A stretch of DNA of 51,580 nucleotides, taken from positions 1 through 51,580 of IMG/VR virus record IMGVR_UViG_3300020061_000009; one strand, written 5' to 3'. Positions 7,282 through 14,237 of the stretch are shown here, in pieces. Both the position numbers and the translations under genes were made by a program. The notes beneath the pieces were generated by a model. It was not told the DNA's origin. It did not search any database and saw only the letters and a program-made list of their open reading frames with translations. Source of the stretch: a virus. Numbering within the stretch: the stretch's first letter is position 1; the number at the start of each line of letters is the position of its first letter.

Positions 7282-7821
7282 TCAGACTGCGGAGTTCAGA
7301 AGGGCTGTGTCGAGCACAGTGTATGAGCCCCTGGAAATCCAGACGTAACCGTCGTTGTTGTCGTCGTCGAGCTTGAACATGGTGCTCTTGTCCACGTCGG
7401 TGGCGTACCCGGTCACGTGCTTTTGCTGGCGAAGGCCAGGATCGGGTTGTTGTTCTGATCGCAGATCTGTGCCACGCGTGCGGTGCCGGTGAAGACGGCT
7501 CCGCTCCAGGGCGGCGTACCGATCCTGGAGGTCAAGCAGCGGCGGAGCCCACACGGAGGAAATGTGCTCCGGCCCGACGTACCGCCGACATGCGCACGGC
7601 ACCCATACGCGGCCCATCCAAATGCCGCCCTGGTAGTGAACCCGATCCACGTCGGCAAGGCAGGCCCCGGTCTCCTCGTCGTGCTCTCCGAGCGAGTGGT
7701 CACAGGCGCAGATCGGCAACGACTCCACTGCGGCCCTCCTCCCTGGCCGAAGGATCCGGCCTATGAGGATGCCGAAGACGAGGATGGCCGCGCCGACCGC
7801 GAGCGATACGGCGTCGATCAC
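7282..7821 (-). CDS. Membrane-anchored Cys-rich protein, reading frame probably disturbed
   Basis: The GTG start at 7821 overlaps the upstream stop as GTGA. The first 25 residues form a membrane helix (AVSLAVGAAILVFGILIG). A Cys-rich segment follows (ICACDHSLGEHDEETGACLA ... PCACRRYVGP), a pattern common in small actinophage membrane proteins. Within about 7425-7525 the annotated frame has poor third-position GC, while the +1 frame is typical coding sequence (GTARVAQICDQNNNPILAF). The final 44 residues (DVDKSTMFKLDDDNNDGYVW) are good again in the first frame. Two compensating indels, or two or three overlapping small genes, would explain this. Confidence 0.55.
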   Translation of the reverse strand: MIDAVSLAVGAAILVFGILIGRILRPGRRAAVESLPICACDHSLGEHDEETGACLADVDRVHYQGGIWMGRVWVPCACRRYVGPEHISSVWAPPLLDLQDRYAALERSRLHRHRTRGTDLRSEQQPDPGLRQQKHVTGYATDVDKSTMFKLDDDNNDGYVWISRGSYTVLDTALLNSAV

Positions 7822-7988
7822 CGCGCCACCTCGTTCGGCGTGGTGGTCTCGGACTCAGCCCGGTCGGATTCCTTCAGGTCTCGCCATTCGAGGTATGTGA
7901 TGCGCAGTTGCCAGCCGAGGTAGATACCGTACGCAGCAATACCGAGGCACGCGAGCAAAAAGATCACGAAAGTCACCACCAGGGCCAC
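7818..7988 (-). CDS. Small membrane protein (56 aa)
   Basis: A short gene I translated by eye: GTG 7988 starts VALVVTFVIFLLACLGIAAY, one clear membrane helix, followed by a soluble acidic tail ending TTTPNEVAR. It begins immediately after the TAG of the upstream gene and its stop overlaps the next start as GTGA, so it fits the operon exactly. Function unknown; holin-like or accessory roles cannot be told apart. Confidence 0.65.
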   Translation of the reverse strand: MALVVTFVIFLLACLGIAAYGIYLGWQLRITYLEWRDLKESDRAESETTTPNEVAR

Positions 7989-8432
7989 CTAAGGGTTTGC
8001 CGTGCGCTCAAAGGGCGTTTCCGTCTTGACCAGGCTTTCGCCACACGGTCGGCAGCTGCCGAACCAGACCAGACGTGCGCCAGTACGGAAGACGCTGACC
8101 GAAATCCGGTTGGGCTTGTATCGCCGGCAGACATCGCAGGTCCAGTTTTCCACGCCGCTATCCGGTAGCAGGCCACCGCTCGCGGCGCACATCGAGCAGA
8201 CGGTAAGACCGGGCCGCCACACAGCGACGTGGAGAACCTGATGCGAACCGTTCACGTGACGGCATGCAATCCCGCGGCGAGCGGAGATCTCGGCGTCGTG
8301 CCGTTCGAGGAAGTCCCTCACGAACCTCGGCGTCGGCATGCCCTCGACGAATCGGCCGGTGAGGATTGGGCCGAGGGCCCTCAGCATCGACTCGGCCTCA
8401 GCATCGCCGGGGTCCTGCTCCGCAGTATTCAC
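7989..8432 (-). CDS. Hypothetical zinc-ribbon-like protein
   Basis: A 147-aa protein with two Cys pairs in the C-terminal half: VCSMCAASGG and NWTCDVCRRYK, plus SCRPCGES. This looks like one or two treble-clef or zinc-ribbon units. The GTG start overlaps the preceding stop as GTGA. The N-terminal half is helical and acidic. Confidence 0.6.
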   Translation of the reverse strand: MNTAEQDPGDAEAESMLRALGPILTGRFVEGMPTPRFVRDFLERHDAEISARRGIACRHVNGSHQVLHVAVWRPGLTVCSMCAASGGLLPDSGVENWTCDVCRRYKPNRISVSVFRTGARLVWFGSCRPCGESLVKTETPFERTANP

Positions 8433-9043
8433 GCGGTCTCATCCCCCCACCGCGTTGGCACAACCGTCAACTCGGGCACGGGGAGTCCGGCCACCTTCGC
8501 CACGAACACCCGCAACGACTCGATGATCGCCCCCCCGCAGGTGTGGGCGTAGTCCGTCATCACGGATGCCTTCTCCCCGCGGATGCGACGTACCCAACAA
8601 TCCGTCCCGTCTACGGTCGCCGCAACGACATATCGCCCTTCCAGTGATCCGGGCATGTCCGCGACGCGCACATCACCCTCGGGCTCGTCCTGGCTTTCTT
8701 CACGGTCCCAGGCCTCAAAGACCAAGGCCGCCCCGAGAAAGCCCGGCCGACGGAACATGTCCAGAAGCATCCCGGCAGCGCCGTCTTCGGTCTTTGACAG
8801 GACCAGAGCCAGTCCGAACATCCTGTGAGCCGCGTTACCTGGCAGCAGTACAGCCGTCTTGGCGGCGTACGCCCCACACCGGATCGGGTCGCCCTCAGTC
8901 AGTAGTCGGTATGCCCGCTCGGTCACTTGGTCGTGCCAGTCGTACAGCAGGCAGAGGCGGCCTTCAACGTCCCAACCTCGACGGTGGGCAGTCATCTCGA
9001 CGCGCAGCAGCAGGCGCTCCATCATGACGCGATCTACCGTCAC
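8429..9043 (-). CDS. Hypothetical protein
   Basis: A 204-aa protein. The N-terminal half is helical and basic (MMERLLLRVEMTAHRRGWD) with a repeated theme of aromatic and leucine residues (LALVLSKTEDGAAGMLLDMF), and the C-terminal third is beta-rich and contains single cysteines. First gene of the 9043-7282 operon; GTG start. No family recognised. Confidence 0.55.
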   Translation of the reverse strand: MTVDRVMMERLLLRVEMTAHRRGWDVEGRLCLLYDWHDQVTERAYRLLTEGDPIRCGAYAAKTAVLLPGNAAHRMFGLALVLSKTEDGAAGMLLDMFRRPGFLGAALVFEAWDREESQDEPEGDVRVADMPGSLEGRYVVAATVDGTDCWVRRIRGEKASVMTDYAHTCGGAIIESLRVFVAKVAGLPVPELTVVPTRWGDETA

Positions 9044-9120
9044 GGCGCCTCCACACTCAAGGTGGTCACTGCGGCTTGCACGGACAGGACGTTACCGCGA
9101 CAACTTACGTACGCAACTCA

Positions 9121-9147
9121 TCCGTTCGGAGGATACCCGCGAACGGA
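9121..9147. other. Hairpin in a gene-free stretch (9044-9345)
   Basis: An 8-bp inverted repeat, TCCGTTCG and CGAACGGA, around an 11-base loop. The surrounding 300 bases hold no convincing gene; the stretch lies between the tRNA array and the operon downstream of it and may contain the array's 3' end or the operon's promoter. Confidence 0.4.
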
Positions 9148-9345
9148 CAGAAAGGGGTCGCCGGCCCCGGTGACGATCCGGGCAGTCCGCCCGTATGAAA
9201 GGCGACTGAGTCCCAACGCTCTCCGGCGAGGTCTCCACAACGGACAGCAGTTACGATCAAGCCTTCGGGGCGGAGAGGCCGGAGGAAGGCTGGCAAACGC
9301 CGCATCGGGGACGTGGTAGCAAACTGCCGCCTCCGCCCCACCTTG

Positions 9346-9416
9346 AGACCGAAGCCGGACTCGAACCGGCGTATCCCGTTTTGCAGACGGGCCCCTCACC
9401 ACTCGGGCATACGGCC
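9346..9416 (-). tRNA. tRNA-Cys(GCA)
   Basis: Cloverleaf on the minus strand; loop CTGCAAA gives GCA. One T-T mismatch in the acceptor stem; discriminator T. The triplet CAT directly precedes base 1. Confidence 0.85.
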
Positions 9417-9419
9417 ATG

Positions 9420-9492
9420 CGCCCTCGACTGGGATCGAACCAGTGACACCCGCCTTCGGAAGACAGTGCTCTATCCGCTGAGCTACGAGGGC
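9420..9492 (-). tRNA. tRNA-Arg(CCG)
   Basis: Perfect acceptor (GCCCTCG/CGAGGGC); loop TTCCGAA gives CCG. Three bases separate it from tRNA-Cys; preceded by CAT. Confidence 0.9.
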
Positions 9493-9515
9493 ATGCCCTG
9501 TCGTACTCTGACGCA

Positions 9516-9791
9516 ATGGCTGATCTCCGCCCGCGCGTCGTCCTGGACCTTGTCCAGGACGGCACACCGTCGTACTACACCCACGGCCGCGCCGCCTGCA
9601 TCGGCTGCCGGCGGTGGGTTTGGCTCGGCAGCGAGACCGTCGGCCCCGTATCGTCCCGCTCAGTCGACCCGTTGTGCGTGGAGTGCGCGAATCTGTACAC
9701 CCCGCCAACGGCTAAACGCCTCGGCCGGCTCAACGATCACCAACGCGACGACGGTCCTCACCCAGGGGGCTGCCCGGACGAAGCCCAGTAG
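9516..9791 (+). CDS. Hypothetical zinc-knuckle protein
   Basis: A 91-aa plus-strand protein inserted between tRNA genes transcribed the other way. It has paired cysteines (AACIGCRRWVW and DPLCVECANLY), a likely zinc ribbon. Ribosome-binding site is weak. This small-gene type recurs in the array (compare 12522-12809) and may be a mobile or regulatory passenger. Confidence 0.6.
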   Translation: MADLRPRVVLDLVQDGTPSYYTHGRAACIGCRRWVWLGSETVGPVSSRSVDPLCVECANLYTPPTAKRLGRLNDHQRDDGPHPGGCPDEAQ

Positions 9792-9811
9792 CAATAGGCT
9801 TCGTCCGGGAG

Positions 9812-9895
9812 TGTGGGTAGAGAGATTCGAACTCCCTGAGCGCACGCGCACCGGATTTACAGTCCGGCTCACCACACCATCGGTGACGTACCCAC
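9812..9895 (-). tRNA. tRNA-Tyr(GTA), class II
   Basis: 84 nt with a long variable arm; acceptor GTGGGTA/TACCCAC; loop CTGTAAA gives GTA. Preceded by CAT. Confidence 0.9.
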
Positions 9896-9937
9896 ATGGA
9901 CAACAAACTGACCGGACGTCGAGAGGGGAGATCCACA

Positions 9938-10351
9938 ATGGGTGGTCTCTACAATATGGTCATCGGCGACGGACACGAGCACGAACGCGGCCAAATCCTC
10001 ATCGCATTACTCGGTGGCGTCGACCCTGGTCGCTTCCGCGACGCCTGGATCGAACGCGGCGAAGATGGCGATCCCGTCATTGCCATCTATACACGCAACG
10101 GCGGCGGCAACCGGGAGGAGTACAAGCCGGAAATCGAGGCCATGCGCGCCAACGCCCTGTACCTCCGCGACGCAGACGACACCTTCGACTCCACGTATGC
10201 CACGTTCTACTTCGCGGCGCCGCCGGAACACCGGGATGCCCTCCGCGGGCTCGCCGTCGACCCGGTCGACACGGACGAGGTGTGGCGACTGGCCATCGCC
10301 GCGCTCGACGCCGTATCCAGGGACGGCAAGGGTCCGTCAACGTTGGGGTGA
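9938..10351 (+). CDS. Hypothetical acidic protein
   Basis: A 137-aa acidic plus-strand protein. ATG 9938 is favoured by GGGGAG upstream; an earlier in-frame start would overlap the tRNA-Tyr gene. Segments HEHERGQILIALLGGVDPGRF and DEVWRLAIAALDAVSR suggest a helical fold. Its last codons overlap the 3' end of the antisense tRNA-His gene by about five bases, leaving no spacer. Confidence 0.6.
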   Translation: MGGLYNMVIGDGHEHERGQILIALLGGVDPGRFRDAWIERGEDGDPVIAIYTRNGGGNREEYKPEIEAMRANALYLRDADDTFDSTYATFYFAAPPEHRDALRGLAVDPVDTDEVWRLAIAALDAVSRDGKGPSTLG

Positions 10352-10417
10352 CTGACCGGAATCGAACCGGCACCACCGGAGCCACATTCCGGCGCTCTAC
10401 CGTTGAGCTACAGTCAC
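10347..10417 (-). tRNA. tRNA-His(GTG)
   Basis: Acceptor GTGACTG/CAGTCAC, discriminator C, followed by CCA; loop ATGTGGC gives GTG. The base at -1 is T, so the extra G(-1) typical of tRNA-His is not encoded in the usual register. Confidence 0.85.
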
Positions 10418-10419
10418 AG

Positions 10420-10492
10420 TACCCGCGGAGGGATTTGAACCCCCGGCATCCGCTGTGTAAAAGCGGCGCTCTACCAGTTGAGCTACACGGGC
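10420..10492 (-). tRNA. tRNA-Val(TAC)
   Basis: Acceptor GCCCGTG/CGCGGGT; loop TTTACAC gives TAC; preceded by CAT; two bases from tRNA-His. Confidence 0.9.
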
Positions 10493-10595
10493 ATGACGTT
10501 GTGCTAATCTCTCGCGGTCTCCTTGGCTTGAGGGTCGGGCTGACACGGGGCGGCGGCCGCCGCTAACTCCGCCGCCCCAACCAAGACGACGATTG

Positions 10596-10670
10596 TGCGC
10601 CAGGTGGGGATCGAACCCGACCGCGTCCTGTGTATAAGACAGGCCCCACCGACCAGATGGGCTCCGGCGC
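10596..10670 (-). tRNA. tRNA-Ile(TAT)
   Basis: Acceptor GCGCCGG/CTGGCGC; loop CTTATAC in stem CCTGT/ACAGG gives TAT, which reads AUA directly. Base 8 is A and the T stem has weak outer pairs, so it is irregular but recognisable. Preceded by CAT. Confidence 0.75.
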
Positions 10671-10674
10671 ATGG

Positions 10675-10747
10675 CTCCCTCGGCTGGTCTCGAACCAACA
10701 GCCTTGCGGTTAACAGCCGCCTGCTCCGCCAATTGAGCTACGAGGGA
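10675..10747 (-). tRNA. tRNA-Asn(GTT)
   Basis: Acceptor TCCCTCG/CGAGGGA; loop CTGTTAA gives GTT. The four-base spacer to the next tRNA reads CCAT, serving as CCA end and CAT leader at once. Confidence 0.9.
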
Positions 10748-10752
10748 ATGAG

Positions 10753-10828
10753 AAGCGCGGACGGGGATCGAACCCGCAAGGTGTCCCGGGTGAAAACCGG
10801 GCGGCTCTACCAATTCGCCCACCGCGCC
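10753..10828 (-). tRNA. tRNA-Glu(TTC)
   Basis: Acceptor GGCGCGG/CCGCGCT; loop TTTTCAC gives TTC; preceded by CAT. Confidence 0.9.
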
Positions 10829-10834
10829 ATGGCG

Positions 10835-10906
10835 TGCCCCGGGCTGGTCTCGAACCAACGACCTCCGTCGCGTCAGGACGGCGTTCTCCCGCTGAACTAC
10901 CAGGGC
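10835..10906 (-). tRNA. tRNA-Val(GAC)
   Basis: Acceptor GCCCTGG/CCGGGGC; loop CTGACGC gives GAC. Confidence 0.85.
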
Positions 10907-10910
10907 TTGG

Positions 10911-10986
10911 GAGCGGGACCGGGATTCGAACCCGGGAACCTCTGGGTTATGAGCCCAGCGCGCTTCCATAACTGCGCCATCCCGCA
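10911..10986 (-). tRNA. tRNA-Met(CAT)
   Basis: Loop CTCATAA in stem CTGGG/CCCAG. The three G:C pairs next to the loop and the unpaired first base (T opposite T) recall initiator tRNA, but pair 11:24 is C:G as in elongators, so the class is undecided. CCA is encoded. Confidence 0.85.
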
Positions 10987-10988
10987 AG

Positions 10989-11060
10989 TGGGCCGCCCGG
11001 GGCTCGAACCCGGAACCGTTGGATTAAAAGTCCACTGCACCACCGTTGTGCTAGCGGCCC
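10989..11060 (-). tRNA. tRNA-Lys(TTT)
   Basis: Acceptor GGGCCGC/GCGGCCC; loop CTTTTAA gives TTT. Confidence 0.9.
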
Positions 11061-11069
11061 ATACTGCTG

Positions 11070-11142
11070 TCTCCCGCCCGCGATTCGAACGCGGAGCCTT
11101 CGCCCTAGGAAAGCCCTGCTCTATCCGTTGAGCTAGCGGGAG
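11070..11142 (-). tRNA. tRNA-Arg(CCT), weak anticodon stem
   Basis: Acceptor CTCCCGC/GCGGGAG and T stem are perfect and spacing is canonical; loop TTCCTAG gives CCT, but the anticodon stem has two mismatches (GGGCT against GGCGA). May be poorly functional. Confidence 0.7.
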
Positions 11143-11146
11143 CCGG

Positions 11147-11219
11147 TCCCCGGGGTCGGAGTCGAACCGACAGCCGTTGGCTTAGAAGGCCACCGCTCGG
11201 TCCGTCGAGCTGCCCGGGG
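11147..11219 (-). tRNA. tRNA-Arg(TCT)
   Basis: Acceptor CCCCGGG/CCCGGGG; loop CTTCTAA gives TCT. Confidence 0.88.
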
Positions 11220-11228
11220 GGAAATTGG

Positions 11229-11303
11229 TGCGCCGCGAAGGATTCGAACCTTCGATCTTCCGATTAAGAGTCGGCTGCTCTGGCCAGGCTGAGCTAGCGG
11301 CGC
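11229..11303 (-). tRNA. tRNA-Lys(CTT)
   Basis: Acceptor GCGCCGC/GCGGCGC; loop CTCTTAA gives CTT; CCA encoded. Confidence 0.9.
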
Positions 11304-11321
11304 GGAGGGTATGCTGTAGGC

Positions 11322-11771
11322 ATGGCGTCCGAAGTGGAGCGTGCCTGGGTTGCGGGACTCATGGATGGGGACGGTTGCGTAACACTCGCAGGCGTCGGGG
11401 GTGCATTCCGCAAGCCGTTCGTCGTGGTCGACAGCACAGACAGCGAGATCCTCGCTGAACTGCAGCGGCTGTACGGCGGAAGCTTGGTCTCCAAGAAGAA
11501 GGCCAAGGAGCACCACAGGCAGGCTTGGTCCTGGCGCGTATACGGGTCGGACAAGATCATTAGCCTACTCGGCGACGTACTGCCGTACATGCGGTGCGAC
11601 AGCAAGGTCCGGCGGGCACGAATGCTGACCACTGAGTACAAGGCGATCACACCGAGGAACGGCAAGTACACCGAGGAGATGCGAGCCCGGAAGTTCGAGT
11701 TTGAGTCGCGCTTCATGGCCATTGGTGCGGGTCGCGGGAGCCAGTGCCGACCTGCTCAAGCGGAAGGCTGA
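11322..11771 (+). CDS. LAGLIDADG-type homing endonuclease
   Basis: A 149-aa homing endonuclease on the strand opposite the tRNAs. The first LAGLIDADG helix is WVAGLMDGDGCVTL (residues 9-22); the domain continues with ILAELQRLYGGSLVSKKK and LLGDVLPYMRCDSK. One motif in this length fits a single-domain enzyme acting as a homodimer. It is free-standing in an intergenic space and its last codons overlap the 3' end of antisense tRNA-Ser(TGA) by about 11 bases, so it probably inserted there. Its target may be the equivalent site in tRNA arrays lacking it. Confidence 0.85.
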   Translation: MASEVERAWVAGLMDGDGCVTLAGVGGAFRKPFVVVDSTDSEILAELQRLYGGSLVSKKKAKEHHRQAWSWRVYGSDKIISLLGDVLPYMRCDSKVRRARMLTTEYKAITPRNGKYTEEMRARKFEFESRFMAIGAGRGSQCRPAQAEG

Positions 11772-11844
11772 CGAGTCGAACGCCCGGGTGTCATCCCGCC
11801 TCCGGTTTTCAAGACCGGCTGGCCACCACTGGCCGGAACCTTCC
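11761..11844 (-). tRNA. tRNA-Ser(TGA), class II
   Basis: 84 nt with long variable arm; acceptor GGAAGGT/GCCTTCC; loop CTTGAAA gives TGA; preceded by CAT. Its 3' end overlaps the homing endonuclease gene. Confidence 0.85.
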
Positions 11845-11849
11845 ATGCG

Positions 11850-11922
11850 TGCCCCGAGCAGGATTCGAACCTGCGACCCCCTGATCCGTAATCAGGTGCG
11901 CTATCCACTGCGCCACCAAGGC
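11850..11922 (-). tRNA. tRNA-Arg(ACG)
   Basis: Acceptor GCCTTGG/TCGGGGC; loop TTACGGA gives ACG (inosine expected); preceded by CAT. Confidence 0.88.
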
Positions 11923-11927
11923 ATGAG

Positions 11928-12001
11928 TCCCGTCGACAGGAGTCGAACCTGCTGTCTCCTCGTTATCAGCGAGGCGCCTCTACCACGCAGGCCGCGACGG
12001 G
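11928..12001 (-). tRNA. tRNA-Ile(GAT)
   Basis: Acceptor CCCGTCG/CGACGGG; loop CTGATAA gives GAT; preceded by CAT. Confidence 0.9.
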
Positions 12002-12006
12002 ATGAG

Positions 12007-12095
12007 CGGAAGGACCGGGATTCGAACCCGGGGACCCGGTCGCCCGGGTCTCGGTCTTAGCAGGACCGCGCCTTAGACCCCTCGGCCACCCTTCC
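12007..12095 (-). tRNA. tRNA-Ser(GCT), class II
   Basis: 89 nt; acceptor GGAAGGG/TCCTTCC; loop CTGCTAA gives GCT; long variable arm. Confidence 0.9.
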
Positions 12096-12099
12096 ATTG

Positions 12100-12175
12100 C
12101 GCCTCGTAACGGATTCGAACCGTCGACCTCCGCCGTGACAGGGCGGCGCTCTAGACCTGACTGAGCTAACGAAGC
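12100..12175 (-). tRNA. tRNA-Asp(GTC)
   Basis: Acceptor GCTTCGT/ACGAGGC; loop CTGTCAC gives GTC; discriminator G; preceded by CAT. Confidence 0.9.
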
Positions 12176-12180
12176 ATGCG

Positions 12181-12255
12181 TACCCGGGACAGGATTCGAA
12201 CCTGCACTGCCCTGCTCCTAAGGCAGGCGCCTCCTACCATTTGGGCTACCCGGGC
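12181..12255 (-). tRNA. tRNA-Leu(TAG), short variable loop
   Basis: Acceptor GCCCGGG/CCCGGGT; loop CTTAGGA gives TAG. The variable region is only five bases, unlike normal class II leucine tRNAs. Preceded by CAT. Confidence 0.82.
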
Positions 12256-12259
12256 ATGG

Positions 12260-12328
12260 TGGACAACCTCGGTATCGAACCGAGCAGGCGCTGTTTGCAA
12301 AACAGCACTGCACACCTGTGCGTCGCCC
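12260..12328 (-). tRNA. tRNA-Ala(TGC), compact D arm
   Basis: Only 69 nt: the D arm reduces to GCAC-AGGT-GTGC. Loop TTTGCAA gives TGC; acceptor GGGCGAC/GTTGTCC with wobbles. Spacer to tRNA-Leu is CCAT. Confidence 0.78.
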
Positions 12329-12332
12329 ATGG

Positions 12333-12405
12333 AGCCAGCGGACGGGCTCGAACCGTCTACCTCGGCGTTACGAATGCCGTGCACGACCCGTCGTGCTGCG
12401 CTGGC
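12333..12405 (-). tRNA. tRNA-Thr(CGT)
   Basis: Acceptor GCCAGCG/CGCTGGC; loop TTCGTAA gives CGT; discriminator T; CCAT spacer. Confidence 0.85.
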
Positions 12406-12409
12406 ATGG

Positions 12410-12481
12410 AGCCGGTGGCAGGGCTCGAACCCGCTCCACCGAGGTACAGGCTCGGTGCTCCACCTGTTGAGCTTCACCGGC
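12410..12481 (-). tRNA. tRNA-Thr(TGT) with C33
   Basis: Acceptor GCCGGTG/CACCGGC; stem CCGAG/CTCGG; loop CCTGTAC gives TGT with C at position 33. Confidence 0.82.
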
Positions 12482-12521
12482 AAGTGGACAAACAGCGACG
12501 GTGCGACGTATGTAACCCATC

Positions 12522-12809
12522 GTGGACATGGATCGACCGCTTCCCTGCTTCGTCTGCAGAAAGAACCTCACCCTTGCGTTCTCGGGGAAGCCCAACGGCC
12601 AGCCGGCCGACGCCGTGATGTTCCACGCCTACGGGCAGTACGGGTCAACGGCATTCGACCCGCAGGACGATAGCCAACTCCAGGTCAACGTGTGCGACGA
12701 GTGTCTCAATGAGCGCCGCGACCTGGTGTGGCACGCGCGGTACATAAGGCAACCGGCTTTGGTGGTCTTCTCCGAGGCGTGGAACCCAGACCGGGAACCG
12801 CATGCCTGA
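12522..12809 (+). CDS. Hypothetical zinc-binding protein
   Basis: A 95-aa plus-strand protein with PCFVCRKNL near the N-terminus and VNVCDECLNERRD near residue 60, together a probable four-Cys zinc site. The GTG at 12522 and the ATG at 12528 are both possible. Like the 9516-9791 gene it lies antisense between tRNA genes. The 12810-12930 gap after it holds no clear gene. Confidence 0.65.
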   Translation: MDMDRPLPCFVCRKNLTLAFSGKPNGQPADAVMFHAYGQYGSTAFDPQDDSQLQVNVCDECLNERRDLVWHARYIRQPALVVFSEAWNPDREPHA

Positions 12810-12930
12810 GGAGTGCTGCTGTGCTTCGTCGGCAGGGGGTGGCAACGAACTGGTCGTCCCGTACCAGCCGCCTCCGGGATCCGTTCGAGTCCCACGCCCC
12901 TTGTCGGACTGGGGCGGGGTCTTCGCGACG

Positions 12931-13003
12931 TACCCGCGGCGAGAGTCGAACTCGCAACGACCAGGCCCTCGACCTGGCGCCTCTACCGTTGGGCTACACG
13001 GGC
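12931..13003 (-). tRNA. tRNA-Leu(GAG), C33, short variable loop
   Basis: Acceptor GCCCGTG/CGCGGGT; stem CCAGG/CCTGG; loop TCGAGGG gives GAG with C33. Class I body. Preceded by CAT. Confidence 0.78.
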
Positions 13004-13076
13004 ATGACGGAGACGGGGCGTCTGTAGATCGTTTAAGCTGCGGTCCTAAGACAGCCGGCAGCCCCCGTCCCCTGCG

Positions 13077-13149
13077 CTCCCCGGCGAGGATTCGAACCTC
13101 GATTTCTGCGTCCAGAGCGCAGCGGCCTGCCCAGTTAGCCGACCCGGGA
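13077..13149 (-). tRNA. tRNA-Gln(CTG)
   Basis: Loop CTCTGGA in stem CTGCG/CGCAG gives CTG; one acceptor mismatch; discriminator G; preceded by CAT. Confidence 0.85.
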
Positions 13150-13183
13150 ATGCGGCCGGCGGGTTCGCGGCCCGCCGACCCCG

Positions 13184-13627
13184 TCAGCGCTGGGCGAGCG
13201 ACGCCCACGTAGGGGCTGTCGGCTTGACCCTCAGCACCATGCCCGCCTCGGCGGGGGTGCGGTCGCCCTTGCGCTGGTTGCAGCCGTCGCACGCTGCGAC
13301 GGTGTTTGTCCACGAGTTCCGGCCGCCACGCGACGCCGGCTGAACGTGGTCGACAGTCGTTGCCGGCCGCGAGCAGTAGCCGCACTGACGGTTGTCGCGG
13401 TTGAGGACGCCGGGCCGTGACCAGGCCGGCCCGGCCGTATACCGCCACTTCGTGACCACGTACTGGATGAGCCTGACGACCCGCGGCCGCGGGAAGACGC
13501 CGAAGCGTATGTCGGGCTCCGCTTCGTGCACTACGGCGACTTCGCGGCAGAGCATTCGGATGGCGTGGCGCAGGCTGACCCGGTGCAGCGGGCCGAGGTC
13601 CGCGTTGAGTACAAGGACTGCTTCCAC
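13184..13627 (-). CDS. HNH endonuclease within the tRNA array
   Basis: A 147-aa HNH nuclease of the common actinobacterial/phage type: N-terminal VLNADLGPLHRVSLRHAIRML, a CGYC knuckle (QCGYCSRPATTVDHVQP), then GGRNSWTNTVAACDGCNQRKGDRT with the second Cys pair and catalytic His/Asn. A GTG start at 13627 follows GGAGG. It is co-directional with the tRNAs and could act as a free-standing homing nuclease or in phage DNA processing. Confidence 0.85.
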   Translation of the reverse strand: MEAVLVLNADLGPLHRVSLRHAIRMLCREVAVVHEAEPDIRFGVFPRPRVVRLIQYVVTKWRYTAGPAWSRPGVLNRDNRQCGYCSRPATTVDHVQPASRGGRNSWTNTVAACDGCNQRKGDRTPAEAGMVLRVKPTAPTWASLAQR

Positions 13628-13659
13628 CGGGATTCACCTCCTGGACGTGGTGGAAGTGG

Positions 13660-13731
13660 AACGGCTACCGAGAGTCGAACTCGGCTCTTCGCCATGGCGA
13701 GGCGACGCACTACCCGATGTGCTACAGCCGC
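13660..13731 (-). tRNA. tRNA-Gly(GCC) with C33
   Basis: Acceptor GCGGCTG/TAGCCGT; stem TCGCC/GGCGA; loop TCGCCAT gives GCC with C33; discriminator T. Preceded by CAT. The 13732-13998 stretch upstream of it shows no convincing gene. Confidence 0.82.
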
Positions 13732-13998
13732 ATGCTGTTGGGAACGGGGGCCCGCCTGCCGGTGGTCAGGCTCCCGGTGGTGCTTCTGTGGTTGGGGTGC
13801 CTTTTACCAGACTTCGCGCCTTCATGGCGGCCGGCAAGTCATTCCGGAACCTCGACGATCCCACCGTCGGGGACGGTCACCCCTATGGAAGCCTCCGAAG
13901 GGTGTTGACTGGTCTGGCGCGATGCCCAGGGCCGTCACGAGGATTGTTGGCTTGCTGGAAACCACAGACAGTGCCGGCCGGCGGCAGCAGTCAACGAG

Positions 13999-14071
13999 AG
14001 CCTTCGGAGAGATTCGAACTCTCAGCCTCCCGCGTACCGGGCGGGCGCTCTACCTCGTGAGCTTCGAAGGC
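13999..14071 (-). tRNA. tRNA-Thr(GGT) with C33
   Basis: Acceptor GCCTTCG/CGAAGGC; loop CCGGTAC in stem CCCGC/GCGGG gives GGT with C33; preceded by CAT. Confidence 0.82.
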
Positions 14072-14078
14072 ATGGGGG

Positions 14079-14152
14079 TGCCGCGGGCGGGATTCGAACC
14101 CGCAACCTCCCGATTTTGAGTCGGGCGCCTCTACCGTTTGGGCTACCACGGC
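14079..14152 (-). tRNA. tRNA-Leu(CAA), short variable loop
   Basis: Acceptor GCCGTGG/CCGCGGC; loop CTCAAAA gives CAA; five-base variable region. Confidence 0.85.
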
Positions 14153-14157
14153 TTGAG

Positions 14158-14232
14158 CTGGGGGCGGGGGATTCGAACCCGAGCCATGACCTGAGCCAAA
14201 ATCAGGCAGCCTGCCGATTAGCTGAGCCCCCA
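14158..14232 (-). tRNA. tRNA-Gln(TTG)
   Basis: Acceptor TGGGGGC/GCCCCCA; loop TTTTGGC gives TTG; discriminator G. Confidence 0.88.
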
Positions 14233-14237
14233 TCGAG

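Noticed and set aside
9896-9937. Earlier start for the 9938-10351 gene
   Set aside because: It would begin directly at the tRNA-Tyr 5' end and lacks a ribosome-binding site.
12834-12905. Plus-strand tRNA-like sequence with GTTCGAGTCC and an apparent 8-base anticodon loop in CTGGT/ACCAG
   Set aside because: No D arm, no pairing T stem and only a partial acceptor; too degenerate to call a tRNA or a frameshift suppressor.
13824-13990. Possible small plus-strand gene MAAGKSFRNLDDPTV
   Set aside because: No ribosome-binding site, and the frame runs into an antisense tRNA gene; unconvincing.
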